DNA of 24,882 nucleotides from NCBI GenBank assembly GCA_900550065.1, contig URQR01000010.1:1-24882 (forward strand), given 5' to 3'. The translations under genes were made by a program, and so were the position numbers. Source of the DNA: an uncultured Eubacteriales bacterium. GTDB taxonomy: Bacteria > Bacillota > Clostridia > UBA1381 > UMGS1253. This document shows positions 1 to 7,440 of this stretch, one piece after another. A model generated the notes under the pieces. That model did no database searches. It was not told the origin of the DNA and was given only the letters and a program-made list of their open reading frames with translations. How positions within the stretch are numbered: the stretch's first letter is position 1; each line of letters opens with the position of its first letter.

Positions 1-99
1 AGCGGCTAAGGCGACGGTATTCTTGACGCGGGCGGCAGCACGACCCGCGCGGAAGTTGCGGGCATGCTTTGCAGATTTATGAAATTATTGTTAAAATAA
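1..99 (+). pseudogene. C-terminal tail of an SLH domain, with in-frame stop
   Basis: In frame 1, codons from position 10 to the TAA at 97-99 read GDGILDAGGSTTRAEVAGML followed by CRFMKLLLK. This is the classic end of an S-layer homology domain (TRAEVA plus a hydrophobic helix), which anchors surface proteins to the cell wall. The codon at 7-9 is TAA, at a place where SLH domains usually have a Lys or similar residue (SG-K-GDG). As given, the tail is therefore cut off from any upstream protein. The start lies outside the window. It is either a decayed gene, a gene that really ends at 9 with a short untranslated remnant, or a base error. Confidence 0.55.
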
Positions 100-117
100 T
101 GTAACAAAATGTAGATA
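88..117 (+). promoter_or_regulatory. Possible sigma-A promoter for the first stalk protein
   Basis: TTGTTA at 88-93 is followed after 18 bases by TAGATA at 112-117. This would start RNA near 124 and give a leader of about 95 bases that contains the hairpin at 152-213. The -35 overlaps the last codons of the SLH remnant. Each hexamer matches consensus at four or five positions, so the call is moderate. Confidence 0.4.
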
Positions 118-151
118 CTTTCTTAACAATTGCGCACATTGATTGTAGATG

Positions 152-213
152 CCTCCCTTATGTGCTAAACTGTACATAGAAGCGATATGACAGTTTAGCA
201 TACATAAGGGGGG
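152..213 (+). promoter_or_regulatory. Long leader hairpin covering the ribosome binding site
   Basis: Bases 152-173 pair with 190-213: GCTAAACTGT (164-173) with ACAGTTTAGC (190-199), a 2-base bulge at 200-201, then CCCTTATGT (155-163) with ACATAAGGG (202-210), closed by three more pairs. The stem is 22 bp with a 16-base loop. The right arm contains AAGGGGGG (206-213), the ribosome site for the ATG at 220. The run CTTTTTA follows directly and reaches the start codon, so the element could also stop transcription. Confidence 0.7.
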
Positions 214-219
214 CTTTTT

Positions 220-2904
220 ATGTGTAGGAAGGCAGGGCTTCTGTTTTTGCTGATATCCATTGTGTTTTGTTTCGGCGCGGCGGCCTCGGCCCAGCAGCAG
301 CCGATTCCAATTGAATTTGAAAAGGCGGGCGGCGGACAGTGGATTTACTGTAACAATCCCGAATTTGTCCGTGCAAAAGACCTTTCGACAATAGAAAACC
401 CCGAAGCGACATACCTGTTGAAAAATGAAGCGCTTGGACCCGATAAATATTCGGTGTTTAATTGCTTTTATAATTGGAACGAATTCGATATCGAGGCGGA
501 CATCGAATTTGTCGCGCGCGAGGACAGCATAATCACAATTCAGTCGGCGGGCTTCCGCCTGCCGGTTGGATTTGAGTATTGGGACTGTATTGGTACGTGG
601 TCGGATTATATGGGAATCAATATCAAGACACTAAACCACTACCAGCAGCATGTGCCGTATCAGGGCGACACGGGTCTGCCGCGCACGATTACGCTGAAAA
701 AGGGCGAGCGCGACTGGGTTGGAAAATACATATATAACTACGATGTGGTGCGGCCGCGTATGACCTTTAACATGCTGGTTGACTTTACGATTGAATCGGG
801 CAGCGTGGACGTTAACTTTGCCGCGCTCAAAAATTATGGGGCGCTCAACGACAGGAGCTACCACAATCCGGAGGCCGCACCGGGCAAATATTATAACGAC
901 ACCTCTGTAAAAGGAATTGAGACGGAATCTTTGCCGCGCGTAGAGGCCGAGCTTGAGATTGTAATCGACGCCGACACGCCGAATGGGGAAAATATGCCTG
1001 TGCTGATTCATAACCGTTTTTTTAATGACGGCAATGTTGTGCCGTACTGGATGACGAATATTAATATTGTACGCGACGACTACCGCTTCAGCAAGGAAAT
1101 TGCGGTAGATACCGACATGCTGACGCTCGCGTACCGCGACGACTCGAAACTCTCCTACTATGGGCCGAACGTGCCGGCGGAAAAACGCGACAACGTTTGG
1201 CTGTTTGACCCGTTCCATCACAATACGCTCGGCTATGAAAGTGGGATGCCGTGGGACGCGGCGACACACGTTCCCAACGCGCCGAACGGCAATTCGTTTG
1301 ACATTGACAACCCGCCCGACCAAAAGTGGGAGTTTAACTTGGGTAATTTCGGCGTGACAAACCGCTATTACTTAACGGTTTCAAACATCGACAGCAAAAA
1401 GCGGACACTCAACTATGTTTTAGATACATCGCTGACGAGCAGTATTGTCATTGTGCGCGACGAATATGGGCAAATGCTCAACCCATATACGCATACGCGC
1501 ACGGACCCGTTTGCGCTCTGTAAGGGAATTAACTCAAATAAAAAGGAAGACTGCATGTTTAGTACGGAGCTGTATCCGGGGCAGACCAAAAGCTATATTT
1601 TAGACGTTATTCTTCCCACCAACTGCTACGGCGGCATTGTTAATATTTTGCGCGCCGACGAGTATAAGTATTTACAGGATCCGGGCACGACGCCGTATCC
1701 GTCCTATACGTCCCTATACGAATATGGTAATTGTTTTTACAACGGAGAGGCGTATATGAAATGGGAAAACGGAACGCTGCAGCGTCGTATCGGCACGCGC
1801 TGGTCGCCGGTGCGTCTGCCGGGCGGGACGAATGTGTTCTTTCAAAACCGCACGCGCGACTTTTCCTTTGTGAAGCTCAAAAACGGCTATGCGGGCCGGT
1901 TTTCCGGCTGGGACGGTCTTGGATGGAATGTTTCGCACTCGGAGGATGAGAACAAGGTTTACTTTTTCGATGAAAATATGAATTTGCTGCGCAGTAAGGA
2001 GTTCGGCGCATATGTAGAAAACATGTACTGTGTGGACGGTGTGCTGTACGTAGATGCGGAGAAAGAGTATCAGTCCTCGGATTATATTACTTTTACGCCG
2101 CTTGAGGACGGGGCGTCGCTCGCCGCTCCGAACCGAACGTCGATGTTTCTGTGGAAGGGCGATAAGCTCTATGAAAGAAACGGGACAAACGACGATACGC
2201 AATTGTATTACGAGAGCCGCAAGCCGCACGAGCTGTTTGCCGCCGGGGAGCTTTTGTATTATCGTAAATCGTGGAAGTCCTACTATACAGATCCAGCTAC
2301 GCCAAACGTGCTGTCGGTATCCACAGACGGGGCATACTGGACGGATTTTACACTCCCGGATTGCTTTTATGAGCTAATGAACGTCGTTTATTTAGACGGA
2401 AAAATTTATATTGACTGCAGGTATCAGACCTTTGTGTTTGACTATATATCCAACCCGGACTATGTAAGGGTAAAGCTCGGAAGCCGGTATCTGGGCTTTG
2501 ACACGCCGGCGAAAACGGTCAATGACCGGACGATGGTTCCGCTTCGGTTTTTCTTTGAAAGTTTGGGCGCGGCGGTCGGCTGGGACGAGGAAACGCAGAC
2601 TGTTACAGTCACACAGGGGAAAAACACAGTCGTTTTGCAGATTGGAAGCAAGACGGCATATGTGAACGGCGCGGAAACGCTGCTCGATGTGCCCGCTTAT
2701 ACGGAGCAGGACCGGACGATGATTCCGACGCGCTTTTTAGCGGAAAGCCTTGGCTATACGGTTAGCTGGGATGAAAAGAGCCGTACTGCGTCGATTTCTG
2801 AAAAGCCGGCACAGCCGTCAACCCCTGCTCCGGCGGCGACGCCGACACCTTTTAAAACGCCTCCCGCTGTCCCGGACACTGTGCGAGGCACAGAGGCACA
2901 GTAA
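220..2904 (+). CDS. Secreted protein of unknown role with C-terminal stalk domain
   Basis: This is an 894-aa secreted protein whose main body I do not recognise. A signal peptide covers residues 1-24 (Arg/Lys, a hydrophobic run, then AAASA before QQQ). Residues 25-745 are rich in Tyr, Asn and Asp and look all-beta; from about 560 onward there are repeated short strands of the GVLYVD and GKIYID kind, as in beta-propellers. Residues 748-865 form a copper-amine-oxidase-N-like stalk domain, seen in the paired DRTMVPLRF/DRTMIPTRF repeats with W-D-E turns. The last 27 residues are a Pro/Thr-rich tail. The start is ATG with AAGGGGGG six bases upstream, buried in the leader hairpin. Stalk domains are common on surface proteins of Clostridia and do not by themselves imply copper or an oxidase. 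A structural or glycan-binding surface role is a guess supported only by the similarly built lyase next door. Confidence 0.8.
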   Translation: MCRKAGLLFLLISIVFCFGAAASAQQQPIPIEFEKAGGGQWIYCNNPEFVRAKDLSTIENPEATYLLKNEALGPDKYSVFNCFYNWNEFDIEADIEFVAREDSIITIQSAGFRLPVGFEYWDCIGTWSDYMGINIKTLNHYQQHVPYQGDTGLPRTITLKKGERDWVGKYIYNYDVVRPRMTFNMLVDFTIESGSVDVNFAALKNYGALNDRSYHNPEAAPGKYYNDTSVKGIETESLPRVEAELEIVIDADTPNGENMPVLIHNRFFNDGNVVPYWMTNINIVRDDYRFSKEIAVDTDMLTLAYRDDSKLSYYGPNVPAEKRDNVWLFDPFHHNTLGYESGMPWDAATHVPNAPNGNSFDIDNPPDQKWEFNLGNFGVTNRYYLTVSNIDSKKRTLNYVLDTSLTSSIVIVRDEYGQMLNPYTHTRTDPFALCKGINSNKKEDCMFSTELYPGQTKSYILDVILPTNCYGGIVNILRADEYKYLQDPGTTPYPSYTSLYEYGNCFYNGEAYMKWENGTLQRRIGTRWSPVRLPGGTNVFFQNRTRDFSFVKLKNGYAGRFSGWDGLGWNVSHSEDENKVYFFDENMNLLRSKEFGAYVENMYCVDGVLYVDAEKEYQSSDYITFTPLEDGASLAAPNRTSMFLWKGDKLYERNGTNDDTQLYYESRKPHELFAAGELLYYRKSWKSYYTDPATPNVLSVSTDGAYWTDFTLPDCFYELMNVVYLDGKIYIDCRYQTFVFDYISNPDYVRVKLGSRYLGFDTPAKTVNDRTMVPLRFFFESLGAAVGWDEETQTVTVTQGKNTVVLQIGSKTAYVNGAETLLDVPAYTEQDRTMIPTRFLAESLGYTVSWDEKSRTASISEKPAQPSTPAPAATPTPFKTPPAVPDTVRGTEAQ

Positions 2905-2923
2905 GCCACGGGACCTTTTGTAA

Positions 2924-2955
2924 AAGGGGCCGCTGTATTGTTACAGCGGCCCCTT
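2924..2955 (+). terminator. Hairpin terminator after the first stalk gene
   Basis: A perfect 14-bp stem (AAGGGGCCGCTGTA with its complement) has a 4-base loop TTGT. The following tract GCTGTCTGCT is poor in T, so termination may be incomplete, but the stem is very GC-rich. Confidence 0.65.
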
Positions 2956-3001
2956 GCTGTCTGCTAAAACCCTATATCAAATTTCGTAGAATTATCATGA
3001 A

Positions 3002-3032
3002 TTGTACATTTACAGCACGGCAATTTTATAGT
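3002..3032 (+). promoter_or_regulatory. Possible promoter of the lyase gene
   Basis: TTGTAC at 3002-3007 and TATAGT at 3027-3032 are 19 bases apart. The spacing is slightly long. The sequence lies between the upstream terminator and the ATG at 3088, and no better pair is visible there. Confidence 0.4.
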
Positions 3033-3087
3033 ATGATAAAATTAGCAGTTTGAATAGGAAAAGACGGAAAGGTAGGGTGGTTTTTGC

Positions 3088-6000
3088 ATGAAAGGCACAA
3101 AAAAGATGATTAGCGTCCTGCTTTGTATTTGTATGCTGGCGGGCCTGCTTCCGGCGGCGGGCTTTGCGGCGGGCAAGACGTTTGCGGTCGATACCGTCGT
3201 GGAGGCAGAGGCCGGCACACTTGGCGATAAGGTAGTGAAGGGCAAGGATAAGAACGCAAGCGGCGGGGTTTATATTGCAGTCACGGAGGGCGAGCGCGTC
3301 GATGACCCGGCAGCGCAGAAGCCGGACGCAAGCTATGTGTTTAATATACCTGCTGACGGTACATATGAAATTTGGCTTTTAACGAACATGAAAAGTGAGA
3401 GCAGCGACTCGTTCCACTATCGCTGGGACGGCGCGGCCTATGCGCGCACGGGCAAGGTGACGGATGGGTTTGCGTGGATCAAGGTGACGAGCGCACAACT
3501 GACAAAGGGCGAGCATACCTTTGATATGGTACATCGCGAAAACGACGTATGGTTCGACGCATGGTTCGTGACAAACGACCCGTCGAAAGTTCCCACAGCG
3601 GGCGGCTCTGCTGCGACAGCAAAGCCGACGGCGGGGACAAACGCCGGTAACCTGAAGAGTTTTTCAATCCCGGAGGGCGGCTCGGTTATGTTTGAGGCGG
3701 AGGATACGACACTTGACGAAAGCCTTGCTGTTGTGAAGGACTATTCCGCCGCATCGGGTAAAAAGGGCGTGTATATGGAGCGGGAGGCGAAGGACCAGAC
3801 GGGGGCGGAGCTGCCCGGCGCGATTGGGGTTTCGCTGACGGCTGCAAAAGCGGGTACATATGCCGTTTGGGCGCGGTATTCCGCCGCGACCGAAGGGAGC
3901 GACTCCTACTATTCGTCGATTGGCGGCGCGGCCTATGCAAAAAAGGCTCTCACCGTGACCGGCGGAGAGAATGAATTCGGATGGCTTTTACTTGACAATA
4001 TTACAATTACGGAGGGACAGAGCATGACATACCGCATCCGTCCGCGCGAGTCGAAGTCGGTGTTTGATAAGTTTGTTATAACCAATGTGCGCGGCTATGT
4101 GCCGGAAGGTATGGCAGACACATTGCCGCAGGCGGGCGACGAAAAGGTCGTGCCGCTTCCGGCGGACGCATACCCTGTGCCGGCGATTCTGCCGCCGGCA
4201 GAGCACCCGCGTTTGCTGTTCCGTGCGTCGGATATTCCACAGATAAAGGCGAATATGGAGAGTGAGCAGGGAAAAAACGCTATGATTCCTTTCCAAAACC
4301 AGCTCAAGCAGACGACGGACGGTGTGCTCGAGACGCCAAAAGATGCTAAAACGAGCAACTATAACGGCAACCTACTCGGCGTGATTGAGAGCCATGCGTT
4401 CAACTATGCAATAAACGGCGACGAAGCGAGCGGAAAAATGGCAGTAGAGGCCATTCAAAATATCGTGAATACCTCGGTTTTTGCCAATACCTCGGATATT
4501 ACTCGGGCAATGGGGCATACGATTTTTGTGGCCTCTGAGGTCTACGACTGGTGTTACCCGCTTTTAGACGAAGCGGCGAAGAAAAATATTGTAATCGGCT
4601 GCCAGACAATTGCTGGACAGATGGAGATTGGCTGGCCCCCGAACAAGCAGGGCGCGGTCGTGGGACACGGCGGCGAGGCACAGCTCCAGCGCGATTTGCT
4701 CTCGCTGGGCGTGGCGACGTATGACGAGTACCCGGATATTTATAACTATGTGGCGGGACGCTACTTAAGCGAATTTACCGGCCCGCGCAATTACTGGTAC
4801 ACGTCGGGGAGCTACCACCAGGGAACGAATTACAACGCGGTGCGCTACGCGTTCGATATGTGGGCGCAGTGGATTTTCTACCGCATGAGCGGTGAAAAAA
4901 TATTTATCGATGAGGCCGGCGACCCGATGTACCAGTACATCTACTACCGCCGTCCGGACGGCGCGTCCCTCCGGGAGGGCGACTTCTCGGTGGAAACGCT
5001 CAACGCGTCGCCGGAATACTACGCAAAAGCGTTGCAGGCGACGTGGCTTGCGGCAAGCTTCTATTCCGACCCGTACCTCAAAATGGAGTATGCGCGTATG
5101 TCGAACGGGTATAACAGTTTTTCCTACACGTTTTCAACCTTGACGCCAGCGCAGTTCTTTATCTTCAATGACCCGAACTGTGAGCCGCGTGCGCTCTCTG
5201 AGCTTCCGAATACGCGCTATTTCGGCAGTCCGAACGGGCTGATGGTGGCGCGTACGGGATGGAAGGACGGCATCGACGCGCCGGAGGCGGTCGCGTTTAT
5301 GAAAATCGGCGAGCAATGGGCGGCAAATCACCACCATTTAGACGCTGGAACCTTTCAGATTTACTATAAAGGCATCCTTGCGACGGACACGGGTATTTAC
5401 GACGCATACGGCACGTCGCACGATGTGAACTGGAACAAGGAAACAATTTCCCACAATGGGCTTTTGATTTACGACCCGAATGAAAAAATTAACGGCAATG
5501 CCGTTAATTCCGGCGGGCAGCGGCGCCCCGGCGGTGAGCCGAACAAGATGGAGGCGTGGCTGACCGACGCGTACCATACGGGCGAGGTGCTCGGTGCGGA
5601 GTTTGGCCCCGACCCGGTTGAGCCGGAGTACTCGTACATCAGCGGCGATATCACGGCGGCATACTCCGACAAGGCGGACGAGGTGCGGCGGTCTATGCTC
5701 TTTATGCCGACAGAGGACAAAGATGCGCCTGCGCTGTTCTTTGTAATGGACAAAGTTGTTTCGAGCAACCCGTCCTTCAAAAAAACATTTCTGCTCCATT
5801 CCTTACAGGAGCCGGAGGTAGCAGGCAATGTGACGACAATTAAGCGCGACACGAACGGTTATAACGGAAAGCTTGTTAACCAGACGCTCTACCCAACGGA
5901 CGCAAAAATTGAAAAAATCGGCGGCGCGGGTAAGCAATGGATGATTAATGGCACGAACTACGTGCCGAACGAGAAGACCTCTGCAAACGCGAATGAGGAC

Positions 6001-7194
6001 TTAAATTACGGCTGGGGCCGCGTAGAGGTCAGCCCGGGCAAGGAAGCGAAGGAGGACTACTTCTTAAACGCAATGTATGTGTCCGACGCGGACAGCGAAG
6101 CCGCGCTCAAGCAGGCGGAATTGATTGAAACGGACGAGGTGCTCGGCGCGCGTCTTTCAGATCGTGCGGCAGTATTTGCAAAAAATAAGGAGCGGATAAA
6201 CGGAAGCGTCGCCTTTACAATTCCGGGCAGCGGCGAGGTCAAGGCGGCGGCTGCCGGCCTTGCGGCAGGCGCATGGACAATAAGCGTGAACGGTGCTGAA
6301 ATTGGCGCACAGGTTGCAACGCAGGACGGCGGTATCATTTACTTTACCGTGCCGGCCGGCGCGGTAAAGCTGACGTTGACGGACCCGGCGGCGCTGCGCG
6401 AGCCGGTCAGCGTAACACTGCCGGAAAAGGAAGGAATCGGTATCAAGATTGACGGACAATATATGTACTCCGACGTGGACCCGACCATCATCGACGACCG
6501 TACGCTCGTACCGATGCGCGCAATCTTTGAAGCGCTCGACGCGGACGTTGCTTGGGATGAGGACACGCAGACAGTGACCGGCACGCGCGGCGATACGACT
6601 GTGACACTGACAATTGGAAGCGCGGCGGCGAATGTAAACGGAAAGGAAGTTGCGCTTGATGTTCCGGCGATGCAGCTTTATGACCGCACGCTTGTGCCGA
6701 TCCGGTTTGTGTCCGAGTCACTGGGCGCGAAGGTTGACTGGGAGGGGGCGTCGCGTACGGTGCTCATATCTTCTCCGGTCGAGTATAAACCGCTTGATCC
6801 GTCCGCGGTGCAGATTGTTGATGCCACGTGGAGCTCGGATAACGGCGAGAGTGAAAACGGCTATAAGGCGTTTGACGGCGACGCAAAAACGCGCTGGGCG
6901 GCACAGGGCGTCGATGAATGGATTGTCTTTGAGCTCAAAGAGGAGGCTTCCATTGCATCGCTTTATACGCACTTTAACAATGGCGCGAGTCGCGTGTACG
7001 GCTACGAGCTGTACGCTTCTACAGACGGCGTAAACTTTACAAAGATTTTGACGCACGAATCGAGCGGGACGAGCGACACGGAAACGGTTCGGCTTGACGC
7101 GCCTGTTACGGCAAAATACATCAAATATGTCGGAAAGGGTAACTCGACGAATACGTGGAATTCAGTACAGGAAATCGAGTTCCGCACAAAGTGA
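3088..7194 (+). CDS. Secreted modular heparinase-II/III-like polysaccharide lyase
   Basis: This 1368-aa secreted enzyme probably cleaves an acidic polysaccharide outside the cell. Order of parts: signal peptide (1-28); two CBM35-like beta domains opening with EAEAGT and MFEAEDT (about 34-170 and 193-352) joined by an Ala/Thr/Gly linker; an alpha-barrel starting at HPRLLFRASDI (about 371-690); a beta-sandwich with N747-HHHLD-752, the usual heparinase II/III motif; a stalk domain (about 1108-1229); and an F5/8-type C (CBM32-like) domain to the end. Candidate catalytic residues by family analogy are H527 in GHGGE, Y576 in GSYHQG and the histidines at 748-750. The start is ATG; GGTAGGGTGG lies upstream. 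Substrate class (heparin-like, alginate-like or another uronate) cannot be told from sequence. It follows another stalk-domain protein and is closed by its own terminator. Confidence 0.85.
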   Translation: MKGTKKMISVLLCICMLAGLLPAAGFAAGKTFAVDTVVEAEAGTLGDKVVKGKDKNASGGVYIAVTEGERVDDPAAQKPDASYVFNIPADGTYEIWLLTNMKSESSDSFHYRWDGAAYARTGKVTDGFAWIKVTSAQLTKGEHTFDMVHRENDVWFDAWFVTNDPSKVPTAGGSAATAKPTAGTNAGNLKSFSIPEGGSVMFEAEDTTLDESLAVVKDYSAASGKKGVYMEREAKDQTGAELPGAIGVSLTAAKAGTYAVWARYSAATEGSDSYYSSIGGAAYAKKALTVTGGENEFGWLLLDNITITEGQSMTYRIRPRESKSVFDKFVITNVRGYVPEGMADTLPQAGDEKVVPLPADAYPVPAILPPAEHPRLLFRASDIPQIKANMESEQGKNAMIPFQNQLKQTTDGVLETPKDAKTSNYNGNLLGVIESHAFNYAINGDEASGKMAVEAIQNIVNTSVFANTSDITRAMGHTIFVASEVYDWCYPLLDEAAKKNIVIGCQTIAGQMEIGWPPNKQGAVVGHGGEAQLQRDLLSLGVATYDEYPDIYNYVAGRYLSEFTGPRNYWYTSGSYHQGTNYNAVRYAFDMWAQWIFYRMSGEKIFIDEAGDPMYQYIYYRRPDGASLREGDFSVETLNASPEYYAKALQATWLAASFYSDPYLKMEYARMSNGYNSFSYTFSTLTPAQFFIFNDPNCEPRALSELPNTRYFGSPNGLMVARTGWKDGIDAPEAVAFMKIGEQWAANHHHLDAGTFQIYYKGILATDTGIYDAYGTSHDVNWNKETISHNGLLIYDPNEKINGNAVNSGGQRRPGGEPNKMEAWLTDAYHTGEVLGAEFGPDPVEPEYSYISGDITAAYSDKADEVRRSMLFMPTEDKDAPALFFVMDKVVSSNPSFKKTFLLHSLQEPEVAGNVTTIKRDTNGYNGKLVNQTLYPTDAKIEKIGGAGKQWMINGTNYVPNEKTSANANEDLNYGWGRVEVSPGKEAKEDYFLNAMYVSDADSEAALKQAELIETDEVLGARLSDRAAVFAKNKERINGSVAFTIPGSGEVKAAAAGLAAGAWTISVNGAEIGAQVATQDGGIIYFTVPAGAVKLTLTDPAALREPVSVTLPEKEGIGIKIDGQYMYSDVDPTIIDDRTLVPMRAIFEALDADVAWDEDTQTVTGTRGDTTVTLTIGSAAANVNGKEVALDVPAMQLYDRTLVPIRFVSESLGAKVDWEGASRTVLISSPVEYKPLDPSAVQIVDATWSSDNGESENGYKAFDGDAKTRWAAQGVDEWIVFELKEEASIASLYTHFNNGASRVYGYELYASTDGVNFTKILTHESSGTSDTETVRLDAPVTAKYIKYVGKGNSTNTWNSVQEIEFRTK

Positions 7195-7217
7195 TTGATA
7201 GAAATTAAATGGATAAG

Positions 7218-7250
7218 AGCGGCTTCGCGATTGCGGGGCTGCTTTTTTCT
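7218..7250 (+). terminator. Rho-independent terminator after the lyase
   Basis: An 11-bp stem with some G-U pairs (AGCGGCTTCGC with GCGGGGCTGCT) and loop GATT is followed by TTTTTTCTCTTT. Confidence 0.85.
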
Positions 7251-7299
7251 CTTTAACTGTAAATTTTGCTCTTTGTCTCTTTTAATTAAAAATAAGATA

Positions 7300-7308
7300 T
7301 GGTAAAAT
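7300..7308 (+). promoter_or_regulatory. Extended -10 promoter for the CocE-type hydrolase
   Basis: TGG-TAAAAT at 7300-7308 is an extended -10 element in an AT-rich stretch. Only a poor -35 (TTTAAT, 7281-7286, 16-base spacer) is visible. RNA would start near 7315, at the first leader hairpin. Confidence 0.5.
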
Positions 7309-7311
7309 ATA

Positions 7312-7382
7312 CGCAAGAACAAAGTTCTTGCGCTTAGAAAAATTGTTGTTGGGGCACAGCCCCTCCTGCGGCTTGAGCCGCA
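7312..7382 (+). promoter_or_regulatory. Three consecutive hairpins in the hydrolase leader
   Basis: Hairpin 1 is CGCAAGAAC-AAA-GTTCTTGCG (7312-7332), perfect. Hairpin 2 is GGGGC-ACA-GCCCC (7351-7363). Hairpin 3 is TGCGGC-TTGA-GCCGCA (7367-7382), followed after five bases by TTTTCTTTTA. No known riboswitch consensus was recognised. The arrangement could be an attenuator or a dispersed intergenic repeat. Confidence 0.6.
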
Positions 7383-7440
7383 CCGCGTTTTCTTTTAGTT
7401 AATACGATTGGATTAACTGACAATAAGGAGTGTTTTTGTT

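Noticed and set aside
220..7194. Copper amine oxidase activity for the two stalk-domain proteins
   Set aside because: Only the N-terminal-type stalk domain is present; the catalytic domain with its topaquinone site is absent. The domain name is historical.
7312..7382. CRISPR array
   Set aside because: The three hairpins differ in sequence and spacing and there are no repeated units of 24-40 bases here or elsewhere in the window.
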